Shown here: positions 23,151 to 32,745 of the stretch, piece by piece
Position numbering within the stretch: position 1 is the stretch's first letter
How the letters are laid out: each line of letters begins with the position of its first letter
Source: Chelonoidis abingdonii
Taxonomy: Eukaryota; Chordata; Testudines; Testudinidae
DNA length: 64,000 nucleotides
Reading direction: 5' to 3'
Assembly (NCBI RefSeq): GCF_003597395.2
Contig: NC_133769.1
Coordinates: 175,183,780-175,247,779, forward strand
Program-made: the position numbers and the translations under genes
The notes under the pieces: model-generated
Told to the model about the DNA's origin: nothing
Seen by the model: only the letters and a program-made list of their open reading frames with translations
The model's database searches: none

Positions 23151-24344
23151 TGTGTCTATGGCTTGCAGTTTCACGAGTTTCTTCTTTGCAGGCCATATAA
23201 AAGCTACCCAGAATCACAGCCCCCATGCTCATGGAAATGCAGGGGCTGCTATTAGGTTGCTACCTCCTGAGAAGAACTCACTTGAGGCAGGGAGAAGCAA
23301 GGAAGAATAGAGCAGAGCTGGTTGGACATGCAGCAAGGTAGGATAAGCTATACCTTTTCAAGAGGTCACACAAGTTACTCCTCCACCCTGATGCACTCCA
23401 AGAACACAATGGGAGTGTCTTCCATTTCTGTCTCTGGGGCTTCATGCTTCTGCACCTGCCTCCAAGCAGGGCTGTGCCATAAAGATATAATCTAGCCTTT
23501 ATTGATTAAATACATAGAGAGAATAGATATATTTGCTCTCCATGTTCATTCCCTTAACTCAACCTTTCTTATTGCTTCCAGCCAATATATAGTAAGTACC
23601 CAATTCTGCCATCTCTACTCAAGTTGTGTAGCCCTTTCTTGGCAAGCAGACTTATTAATGTAAATGAGACCTTTTGCAGATGAAGGGCAGCTTGTAGTGT
23701 GAATAAAGGTGGTCAGCTTGGGACACTGGTTAGCTAATCTGCCTCACAAATATATTATATTTCTGAACTTCTAACATGCAATGGAAAAAGGGAAAAAAAT
23801 GCAGTCATATTCAAATGTCACCACAATATGCTGGTGACCACGTATGGTGCAAGACTAAATTTCATGCTTCCCTGAACCACAAATAATTTACAGGGCTATA
23901 GGTCACAGGCTTAATTTCCCTATTAAGTTGGCAGTCATCCTGTCTAGTTATTCACCATTTAGCATGTATGAAAAATCCCTTTTGTTACAAAATTTTATTC
24001 ATTTTTCACATTTAGCAAAAATAATCAACTGAAGCAAGTATCACTTCTAAATTGAAAGTTTTATTACACGCTTTACATCTGAATACCTTTTTCATGATAA
24101 AACCATGCTAGCAGATACATATGTATTAGCATTCCAGTTGTCTCCTGTTGACTAGAATTCAAGTAGTTAGCGTCCTCTTTATTACAAAAAGAAACCTACA
24201 CTGCTATATGGTAACAGCGAAAACATTGCTTTAACTGTACTGCAAACAGCAGTATTCTGCATGTTTACCATACAATGTTGTAATACTCTATTTTTTTGTT
24301 TGTGAATGAACAGAATTAATATTATGTAGCCCAACATTTTAAAA
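23151..24344. other. No gene seen
   Basis: Unassigned sequence without recognisable repeat boundaries or coding motifs. Confidence 0.6.
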
Positions 24345-24398
24345 CTTGGGTGCATAAAGTTAGGCACCCAACTAAATATCCTGATTTTCAGAGCTGCC
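24345..24398. repeat. Left part of an interrupted palindromic repeat
   Basis: AACTTGGGTGCATAAAGTTA ... GATTTTCAGAGCTGCC. This is the left half of an old palindrome whose right half lies at 25783-25890 (CTGCACCTCTGAAAATTAGG ... GGGTGTCTAAATATG). The two halves are separated by an LTR and a hAT MITE. Confidence 0.75.
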
Positions 24399-25618
24399 TG
24401 TAGGGAGGCGCCCTGGCTCCCTGCTGCGCCTGAGAGGGACAAGCCAGAACAGGTGCCTCCGTGGGCGGAGCCACCACCATCTGTCCCTGCCCCCTCCTCC
24501 CCCGGAAGTCAAGGGGTAGGACAGGAAGTAGAAAAGCCCAGCCTCAGCGCCCAGTTGGCTGCAGACTGCTGGAGAAGACAGATGCTGGTGCCTGAGCTCC
24601 CGCCGGGCCCAGCCTGCCCTTTACTCACTACCCGGAAGAGCTCTGGCCTGAGCTTCCCCGTGCCCGGTATCCTGAGGAACCCATGGTCTGGGACCTGCCG
24701 GACAACGCCGGCGAAGGACAGGTACCTAGAGAGGGGGAGATTGGAAGTGGCCCAGGGGAAGCCGACCCGTCTGGCTCCAGGGGACCCTGAACCAATGTCA
24801 GTGTGTTGCGGCCAGGATTCCCCACTGACAGCAGCGAACCCTTGCCGCTGCTAGGGCCCCGAGCTGGGACGCAGTGGAGTGGGAGGGCCTGCGTCCCCCC
24901 GCCACCCTCCCAAGGGTGGCAGACACCCCTCCCCCTGGCCTGAGGAGGCCTCTTGTGCTGTTTAACTCGCTGTTCAGCCCCTGTTTGAGGGTCTGACCCT
25001 TACCTGGGTTTGTTGCCCTGCCCTGAGCCAGGGCTTGGGCTTTACAGACTGCTACTGTTCACTTGTTGCTCAGCCCCTGCTGAAAGGCCTGAGCTTGAAC
25101 TGTGTGCTGCCCCGCCCTGCCCAAGGGCCTGGGCTTATATATTGTTGACTTGTTGCTCAGCCCTTGCTGAAAGGCCTGAGCCTAACTGCTTGTTGCCCCG
25201 CCCTACCCAAGGGCCTGAGCTATAGACTTTGTATTCGCTCACCCCTGCTGGAAGGCTTCAGCTGTGAGCTGCTTACTGCCCTGCCCCACCCAAGGGCCGG
25301 GCTTATGTACTGTGTTGCTCAGCCCTGTTGAAAGGTCTGAGCTCGAACTGCCTATAGACTCTGTACTTGCTCAGCCCTTGCTGAAGGGCCCTGAGCCTGA
25401 ACTACTTGTTGCCCCGCCCCTGCTCCAGGGCTGGGCTTATAGACCCTGTGTCAGCTTAGCCCCTGCTGAAGGGCTAGGACTCTGAATTGCTTAGAGAATA
25501 TTCATTTGCTCAGGCCTTGCTGACGGGTCTGGGCCCTGCACGGACTGCTGCCTGTAGGGAGGCGCCCTGGCTCCCCACCGCGCCTGAGAGGGACGAGCCC
25601 CAGCACCGGACCCTTACA
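24399..25618 (+). mobile_element. 1.2-kb solo LTR-like element with internal tandem repeats
   Basis: Starts TGTAGGGAGGCGCCCTGGCT and ends GGACCCTTACA, TG...CA ends, flanked by CTGCC at 24394-24398 and GTGCC at 25619-25623 (4 of 5). It is strikingly GC-rich and CpG-containing against an AT-rich background. The first 45 bp recur near the 3' end at 25553-25597, with four or five differences. Between them lie a unique GC-rich part (to about 24960) and a tandem array (24971-25545). Either this is one long LTR with an internal duplication of its 5' end, or a short terminal-repeat retroelement with an array inside. No gag/pol motif. The open frame 24453-24854 is GC-rich chance sequence. Confidence 0.72.
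24971..25545 (+). repeat. Degenerate tandem array inside the LTR-like element
   Basis: About eight units beginning at roughly 24971, 25068, 25155, 25238, 25317, 25369, 25454 and 25508, each opening with GCTCAGCCCCTGCTGAAAGG or a variant. Full units (about 80-97 bp) continue with TTGCCCCGCCCTGCCCAAGG and GGGCTTATAGAC; shorter ones (about 52 bp) lack that middle part. Confidence 0.85.
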
Positions 25619-25636
25619 GTGCCAAATACCCACAAC

Positions 25637-25774
25637 CATAGGTGCTGGAACTAGAGGTCTGGGGGATGCTGCTGCAGCCCCTGGCTTGAAGTGATTTCCA
25701 TTATATACAGGGTTTATATACAGGGTCCAATACCTCTCAGCACCCCCACTATACAAATTGTTCCAACACCCCTC
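25637..25774 (-). mobile_element. 138-bp hAT MITE
   Basis: Starts CATAGGTGCTGGAAC and ends GTTCCAACACCCCTC, inverted ends, flanked by an 8-bp duplication with one mismatch (CCCACAAC at 25629-25636, CTCACAAC at 25775-25782). Inverse relative of the copy at 19175-19297. It interrupts the same old palindrome that the neighbouring LTR entered. Confidence 0.85.
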
Positions 25775-25782
25775 CTCACAAC

Positions 25783-25890
25783 TCTGACTGAAGTAAGCAG
25801 GTGGGAGAAGGCCCAGAGAGGACAACTGCAAGAATTCTGCACCTCTGAAAATTAGGCCAAGTGTTTGGGTGTCTAAATATGATTTTTATG
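25783..25890. repeat. Right part of the interrupted palindromic repeat
   Basis: Continues the palindrome begun at 24345: TCTGACTGAAGTAAGCAGG, then CTGCACCTCTGAAAATTAGG and TTTGGGTGTCTAAATATG. It pairs with 24345-24398 when the two insertions are ignored. Confidence 0.72.
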
Positions 25891-25964
25891 TGTTGACTTT
25901 TTTATCTCAAAGTTTCAAAAGTTTGGCCAAAGGACATTTTCTCTAAAGATCTAAAAACTCCTTG

Positions 25965-26425
25965 CAAATGTAATTAAGCCCCATAAAATCCTTGTGAGGT
26001 AGGTAGGTATTTCCCCTACCTCAAAAATCTCAGCCAGAACCAAAAAAAGAAAGGAAAAAAAAACTTGTAACAAATCAACTTAAAACAAAACCACAAAAAT
26101 AAATAGAATTTAAAAGAGAGCCAAACAAAACAAAGAAAATAAACCCTACCCCAGGCAGAGTTTTACCTTGAAAAGGGAGAAGAAATGCCAGAGACTTTGT
26201 TAAGTCCATGAGGAACTACACTGTCGGTATCGATTTTGCATGGAAGAGGTCTTCAGATACTAGGTAGTGCACACCCCTAAGATTGATAGATGTCGCAGAA
26301 CGGGAATGGAGGTGCAGAGAGGTTAAGTAAAATATCTAAGGTAACATAGTAAGTCAAAGGCAGATTGATGGATAGAATTGTAAGAGTTACAGAACTTAAT
26401 CTTTTGCTCAAAAACTGCACCATAA
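25965..26425 (-). mobile_element. Old MIR/L2-type SINE relics, minus strand
   Basis: About 25975-26020 (CCTTGTGAGGTAGGTAGGTA) and 26305-26425 (GGTGCAGAGAGGTTAAGTAA, ACATAGTAAGTCAAAGGCAG) correspond to the reverse complement of MIR-type cores (GAGGTTAAGTGACTTGCC... region). The A-rich 26030-26200 between them may be an insertion; its origin is unknown. Confidence 0.55.
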
Positions 26426-26429
26426 GGCC

Positions 26430-26525
26430 ATCATTCAGCAAAGCAGTTAAGCATGTGTTGAAGTTCCATTGATTTCCATAGAATTTAAGCATGTTTATAA
26501 GTGCTCTTCGAATTGGGCTGAAAAG
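26430..26525. repeat. Old palindromic repeat
   Basis: CATTCAGCAAAGCAGTTAAG ... GATTTCCATAGAATTTAAGC ... AATTGGGCTG: a decayed palindrome of the family also seen at 22640, 32895 and 38585. Confidence 0.7.
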
Positions 26526-26729
26526 GTTCATTTTAAGCAAACAGAGGATCAACCTATCCCTGGTCTTTATGTGGGTGAGAGAAGGGAAATAAGGAGCTAT
26601 CCCCCTTGCACATATAAGGGCTGGAAAGAATTGCAGTCCCTTGCTACTCCACTAGGAGCACACAGTGTCCCAAAAAGGGGATCGGAGGGGCAGAGGATAG
26701 GCAGAATTTTGCTCTGCCCCCCCACCCAT

Positions 26730-26812
26730 GATAGAGGCCTGATCCAGAACCCACTAAATAGAAAGATTTCCATTGATTTCAATGGGGTTTGGATCAAGGC
26801 CCAGGGGAGCTG
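26730..26812. repeat. Old palindromic repeat
   Basis: GGCCTGATCCAGAACCCA ... TTCCATTGATTTCAATGGGG ... TTTGGATCAAGGCCC, a hairpin-forming repeat of about 80 bp. The open frame 26469-26849 runs through this and the preceding repeat and is not a gene. Confidence 0.75.
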
Positions 26813-26999
26813 GCTAGCTAAGCAATGGAGAGTATTTTGCACCCCTTAAAGAAGTGCATCACCATGTGTCTGCACACTGCTGAGGTTCCAGGAGATATTG
26901 TACCTATGGCAAGATGCCTCCGTGTTGCCCCTGGGATGGTGCAACTATGCACTGCCCCAAGGCAGGGCTGGTTTTAAGTTCACTTACAGTAAATGTATA

Positions 27000-28260
27000 A
27001 GGCCACTAATGAAAAACAGCACCTCAGCTTAATTTCCTTTATTTAGCAATAAGCAACAAACATCAGAGTAGGAACTGGTTTATTTTAGGTTATTGGAAAA
27101 ACAATCAGCAAACATTACACAGGTATATAATTTCAGCCTCCCTGTAGACTTTGCCTTTTCAATATAGGCACAAGTATTGTCAGGTGTATTTGTCCCCATA
27201 GCTTTGAGATGAATTGATATTTCAATCGAAATAGAATCTCCATTCTCAAAGCTCTTAATCTTGTTCTTTCACCGAGTGTCAAATGAATTTCTACTTGCTT
27301 TAAGACATCTTTAGATCAAAGATGAGAACTTGATAAATTTTAGATTTTTTTTTTTTGAGATCTGCCAAAGCCAGTATGCAAATTTCTCCTCCCCCTATTT
27401 ATGTCCATAACCCTCATTGTATTTAATAGGATTTAAACAAAAAACATGTACATACAAAACCATTTTACTGGCAGTATCCATAAACAGGAGCTTTAAAAGA
27501 GATTTAGTGTATCTGCCAATAGTAAAATATCTCCCAAATGTAGATTAGATTAGTGTCCCAAATAGAAGGAGCATACATAGTTATATCTAGCTCATTCATC
27601 CTGGATGCACAGTATCTTCAGCATGTTTCTGAGCTGAAATTTGATGTGCGGTAACTTGAAAGTCACTGAACGCTCTGAACTCAGTTAGGAACATATTTTA
27701 CAACTGATTATATTTTCATAGGCTGCAACATTGTAAATTGTTATTCCGCCATAGAACATTTAAAAGTAATGTAAATAAAGCTCAAAGAAAGTTGCCTCCT
27801 GCATATATATTTAATTATACACAGTACAGCACATATTAAAATATCAGAAATAAAAGGAAAGACTTCCTGCCTGCAACAATTACATGTTGAATGAGAGAGG
27901 ATGAATGCTGTTCAATTTTCATGTCAGCTACTTATAAATTCAGTGAAAACTGCCACAGTAAGTAGTTGTTGTTGCTACTGCACTACAGAATTAAACAGTG
28001 GTCAGGAGAAGAGGCTTTTGACATGGAAATATTCTGCATAATACAGTCCCTCAGTGACCGGTTTCAGTCAGATGCCTGAACTGAAATTAATAACAGAGCA
28101 AGTCAAAAAATACATCTGTTTTTAGCATTTCTAATGGCTTGTCATGCTGTACTGATGGCTGTTTGTTTTTCTATCAGACTGCAGATTAATATATTTAAAG
28201 GTGATGTAAGAGTAGTAAATTAACTCCAAGTTCGGGGGCTAGATAGTTCCCATTAGATCT
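27000..28260. other. Repeat-poor stretch, candidate conserved non-coding DNA
   Basis: About 1.2 kb with no transposon signature that I can see, no long open frame, and AT-rich but complex sequence, in contrast to the repeat-dense flanks. The part 27760-28260 looks most like regulatory non-coding DNA (homeobox-like TAATTA/ATTAAT cores at several points). This is an impression from composition and absence of repeats, not from conservation data. Confidence 0.3.
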
Positions 28261-29124
28261 GCATGTGTGAATTTTCGCCCATTTGTGATAAAAGAGGTTA
28301 TCTTGCTCTTATAGTAATACCTAATATATCACCTTTTCATCAGTCGATTGCAGAGCGCGTTATAGTTTTTAATAGTCTTTCCAGAGCACTGTGCTACCCA
28401 TCTGTGGATCCCAGGGAGGGATCCGTTCATGGGGAGGGGGTGCTATGGGGATGACTTGCAACCGTGGAAAAACTGGGAAAAGCTGCTGGCAAATCTGCTT
28501 ACACTGTAATATAGCTTCAGTTCAGACAGTGATAAAAGGCTAGACTCTGAAAATCCTGGCTCCTCTGTGTATATTTATTCCTAAGCATAGCCTCCACTGA
28601 GTTCAGTGCAACTAGGAAGAATAGAGGTTTGCTAGATAGGGCCAAATTCTGCTCTCAGCTACACTATTGCAAATTTGAAACAATCCTATTGGTCACAATG
28701 CAGAACTCCCATTGGCATAACAGACCAGAATTTATCCCATTCAGTATAACAATTATATTTTCAGTGGGGGACGGTTGGGTTTCAACCTGGAGGTGCCATG
28801 TGCAGAGAATTGGGGGACTTAGGAAAGTCTGGATTGGTATATGTGGGGGTCGTCCTGGGGGGAGGTTGCTCCTCCTGTGATGAGGGGTTTCCCTAAGCCC
28901 TTTCTAATGCAGTGGCACTGTGGATTGTAGCTCTAACCAGTCACTGGACACAGGGAAATGCCACCCTTGCTCCAGGGATCTCAGGATAGGGTTTCAGGCT
29001 GGGACTGGGCTTTGCAATCATCTCCTCCCTGACAATAGGCTTTTGGTGTGCTGCCTATCATACTGACCAATATCGTCCCATTCTTTCCTTGTGCTCCTCC
29101 CCCACCCCCACCTGTCTATATTCA
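28261..29124. other. No gene seen; one old palindromic repeat
   Basis: About 28635-28740 (GGGCCAAATTCTGCTCTCAG ... GACCAGAATTTATCCC) is a decayed palindromic repeat. The rest is unassigned. Open frames 28263-28454 and 28629-28880 have no recognisable domain. Confidence 0.5.
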
Positions 29125-29275
29125 TTTATCTTTGTCCTACACTTGGATCATAAGCTCTTTGGAGTAGAGGCCACCTCCTTGTTCTGTTTGTACCATGCCT
29201 AGTGCAATGGGGCCCTGGCCCAGGGCCTAGGATTGCTAGGCACTGTAATAATACACATAATACACTAAAATAGTA
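29125..29275 (+). mobile_element. L2/MIR-type 3' tail
   Basis: ATCATAAGCTCTTTGGAGTA, TTGTTCTGTTTGTACCATGC, CTAGTGCAATGGGGCCCTGG, GGCACTGTAATAATACAC: the standard 3' segment of L2-mobilised amniote repeats. Confidence 0.78.
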
Positions 29276-30104
29276 ATGAATGCATGTGGTGTGCAGGCCT
29301 GTCTTAGATTTTTTTTGTTCACTGGTATTCTCATACACATTAGGAAAGGGTGTTGTTCGTACTGCACATTTGAAATCCAATTAGAATTTCTTAGGAACCT
29401 TTCTTTTGAATGGAATATGAGGACATAAGTTATATAACGTGTGCCTCTGAATGGCATGTACCTGTCAGCACTTAGAGAGGGTTAGATATTTGCATCACCC
29501 TGTTGTACCACAGTAGAGCTTTCTGTCTAACCAAAAAGTATAAGGAAAGAGGGAGAGGATGAATATAGGGAAGAGTGTTAATGTTAACTTGGAGGAAATG
29601 CTCTGAATTATCGTGCCCTGTAATTTATAGCCTAAATTGCTAAGAGCATGGATTGGCTCAATTTAAACAAATCTGCAATCTGAAATGAAGCCATTGAATT
29701 GAAATAAAGGAGCTGGTTACATACTGATGGTGTCTGTAGGTGAATAATGTTTGGGACTTTTCCAGTTAGATCTTTTGACTATCCCTTGAATGTACTCTCT
29801 CTTCTGGAAATGTTTGTGTATTTCATATTCTTCTTGTCTTATGGACTTATCTTCAAAATTGCTACTTCTGCAGCTATTTAAGCAGTGTTTAGATACCACA
29901 GTGATAAGTATTATATAAAAACGTAGGTGGGGTAAAATAGTGGGAACTGAGGAATTATGCCAAAATGAGTTGTTCCCCTGGCACAGCACGTATTTGGGCT
30001 TTGGTTGGGTATTTTATGCATTAGTATATGAATTCCATAATTTCAGACCACCTTATCTCCAGCTAAATGCATGTGTATAATAAGGACATAAGTCTATAAA
30101 CGCG
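29276..30104. other. No gene seen
   Basis: Unassigned AT-rich sequence; no supported features. Confidence 0.6.
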
Positions 30105-30390
30105 GTGAAAGGCAGGATTTGTCTGATGGAACGAGCACCGAATTAGGGGTCTGGGAGACCTGGGTTATGTTCCCAGTTCCACTACTGGCTGGCTATGTGA
30201 CCTTGGCAAGTCAGTTCAAATCATTATACCTCTGCTTCCCCTCCTACTGCTTTGCCTATTTAGGCAGTAAGCACTTTGGGATATAGAGTCTTCCTCATTA
30301 TTTAGACATTACCTGGCATAATTAGGCCCCAACTGAGACTGAGGACTTTAGGTGCTACAATAATACAAATAAATAATAATAAAAAGGAAT
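30105..30390 (+). mobile_element. Near full-length MIR-type SINE with L2-like tail
   Basis: A tRNA-like head (GATGGAACGAGCACCGAATT, then GAGACCTGGGTTATGTTCCC holding a decayed B box), the MIR core (TATGTGACCTTGGCAAGTCA, TACCTCTGCTTCCCC), and the 3' tail (GCAGTAAGCACTTTGGGATA, GGACTTTAGGTGCTACAATA, ATACAAATAAATAATAATAA). It is the most complete SINE of this type in the window. Confidence 0.85.
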
Positions 30391-31651
30391 TACCCTTAAT
30401 AATTGTTACTTAACTATCACTTTCATGGGAACACAATAACTAGTCAGGGTCAGAATGTTTTTGTAATAAGTATTTTGGCAATGGCTTAGAGGCACCAACT
30501 GTTTTTCACATAGAGTACTTCTCTCATGTCAAAGTATAGCTATTGTGTGCCTGTTCCTCTTCTTCAGATTCCATACTCCAAATCAGACTGATCGTCTGAG
30601 GACAGGGTAAACAGTTCTGTTCTCCTTCTGCCCTCTTAATACAAAGGTGACATTTTCAAAAATATCTAATTCTCATTAATTTAGGGGCAACATTTTCAAA
30701 AGCACCTAAGTGACTTAGGAATCTAACAGGGATTAGAAAAACTAATGCTTGAACATTTTAGCACTAATATAATAATTCTTGCAATTGACTCTAGTACTAA
30801 GAGCTGTAGGTGAGGGCATTCACTGTGTTCTAAGTACTCAGTCACATATCTCAGAGACCTGTAGGGTACTTCATCAGCAACTACTTTAATCCTCCAGTCC
30901 ATTTCATGGAGTAAAATAACTACTGGAGTCTCTCTTACTCCTTAACCCCTTCTTCTCCTAATTCTCATGTTCAGTTCCTTGTTATGGGTGGTGCCAAGTT
31001 CACTGAAGGTGAGCAAGGGGGAAGATTTTTGTTAAGATATCTTGACGCTTTAAGGTATTTCCTTTCACCTGTTTCTCTCTCTTCTGGATTTCATCTGCCC
31101 ATATTTCAGACAGTGTTGGTATGCAGCCCTTGGTACAAATATAGTCAAACTGTAAACAAACAAACCTAAATAGTTGAAACATGTAGAAAATCCATTTTGC
31201 CTGGTCTCTTAAACAGCGGCTCCTTTCATCACTCTTTAGGCTTTAAAAAAAAAAAAAGAGGAAAAAGGAATTTTGATATATATAGATCCTATGTTATTCA
31301 CGGAGGTCAGCAGTCCTCACCAAGAACTCCCATTGGAAGGAATCCTATTGAATCCAGTGGGAATTGGATGAGGCAGCAGCACTGCATGCTAGAAAATGCT
31401 CAGGGAGTTCTTCCCTGTATTCCTGGGTTCCAAGCTTGCAACCAACTGCCTCAGCTGGTTCCAACATGATAATCTCTGTATTGTCTGTTTACTCTTGGGG
31501 GAGGGGGACAAGGTTCCCCCAGCTCTTTAAGACAGACATACTAGATAGAAGTTGTTTTGCTAGAATGTTTTACAAGGATGAAACCTTACTCACTGAGTCT
31601 CTCTAGTTATAGTATAGTCCCACGAATCACAGCTCTTAAATTAGGCATACT
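30391..31651. other. No gene seen
   Basis: Unassigned. Contains a palindromic-family piece near 30650-30725 (ACATTTTCAAAAATATCTAA ... TTCAAAAGCACCTAAGTGAC) and an A-rich run at 31243-31258. No coding exon supported. Confidence 0.5.
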
Positions 31652-32255
31652 CAGTGGTGAGCTGGAGCCTGTTCGCAGAAACCAGTTGTTAAATTTAGAA
31701 ATCCTTTTAGAACCAGTTGTTCCAGGACAACAGGTTCTATAAGGGCTTTATTTAACAAAACCTCCGGTACTCCGCCCTGGCCCCAGCTCACTTCCCCCCT
31801 TTCCCCTGCTTCCCGCAAACATCTGATTCCTGAAACAAGCAGGGGGCAGGTAGGCTGGGCCGCGGGGGGAGGGGAAGTGTAGCCGACTTAGTGGGGGATT
31901 GAATGGTGGCAAGGGTCCTGGGGGGGTAGTCAGGAAGGAGCAGGGGTTGGATGAGGTGGCGGGGGGCAGTCGAGGGCAGTGAGGGGCAGGAATTCCGGGG
32001 GCAGTCAGGGGACAGGGAGAAGGGGTGGTTGGATGGGGCAGGAGTCCCAGGGGGCAATCAGGAATGAGAGGAGGGGTTGGATGGAACGGCATGGGGTAGT
32101 CAGGGGACAGGAAAGAGAAGCGGATGGGGCAGGGGTCATCAAGGAATGTGGGGGGTTGGATGGGGCAGGAGTTCCGGGGCGGGGGGGCAGCCATGACTCT
32201 CTCCTGGGGTGAGGAGGAGGGAACCTGTTGTTAATATGTTGGCAGCTCATCACTG
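31652..32255. mobile_element. 604-bp non-autonomous hAT element with G-rich core
   Basis: Starts CAGTGGTGAGCTGGAGCC and ends GGCAGCTCATCACTG, inverted ends of about 13 bp, with deeper symmetry (AACCAGTTGTTAA / TGTTGTTAA). Flanked by an 8-bp duplication with one mismatch (GGCATACT at 31644-31651, GACATACT at 32256-32263). The interior (about 31900-32190) is a G-rich degenerate tandem repeat with units of about 50-60 bp (GGTTGGATGGGGCAGGAGT, GGGGCAGTCAGGGGACAGG). No transposase. The 148-codon proline-rich open frame on the minus strand (31748-32194) is a reading of this low-complexity core and is not a gene. Confidence 0.88.
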
Positions 32256-32465
32256 GACATACTCGTGGGCCTCTATACTGGTACACAGATTTATCTGAGT
32301 CTGGACTATATCCAAACAGTGGACTGTAAAGTCAGTCAGCTTGGCCAACATGAGCAAAAAAAGAATTAGTCAACTATACACAGGGCATAACTATGGCTGC
32401 TCCAATGCCAGTGCAGGGTAGTGCAGTGGAGGGAGGAAGGCAGTGTTAGCAACTGCAGTGTTTCT

Positions 32466-32745
32466 CTGCTCTATTCTCATTGTGCACCCACATGAAGCTC
32501 ATGGACAACACTAAACTGTATCCGCACAAACCATGGCATGTGCAGATACACAAATGGAACATTAAAGACTCCCCAGTGTGCAACTGTGGTCACCCAGAAC
32601 AGACCATAGAACATATAACTACTCAATGCCCGATTCACAAATATCAAGGAGGCATCACAATACACTCCACCACTCCAGACACAATTATCTGGCTTAACCA
32701 TCTAAATGTAAATGATAGGTGTTGTTCTACATTTACACCAGGCAT
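32466..32745 (+). mobile_element. LINE C-terminal fragment with CCHC motif
   Basis: An open frame (32480-32749, 89 codons) matches the C-terminal end of the same kind of LINE protein as at 263-2307: HVQIHKWNIKDSPVCNCG, HPEQTIEHITTQCPIHKYQG, then TPDTIIWLNHLNV. The C-x-C-x8-H-x4-C spacing is the zinc-knuckle-like motif these proteins carry after the reverse transcriptase. Only the tail remains, as expected from 5' truncation. Its zinc ligands are all present, unlike those of the copy at 1545-2307. Confidence 0.75.

Noticed and set aside
24453..24854. 133-codon frame with ordinary-looking composition
   Set aside because: Contained in the GC-rich LTR-like element with mapped ends and target duplication; no gag or pol motif.
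31748..32194. 148-codon proline-rich frame on the minus strand
   Set aside because: It is the complement of the G-rich tandem core of the hAT element 31652-32255; other frames are equally open.
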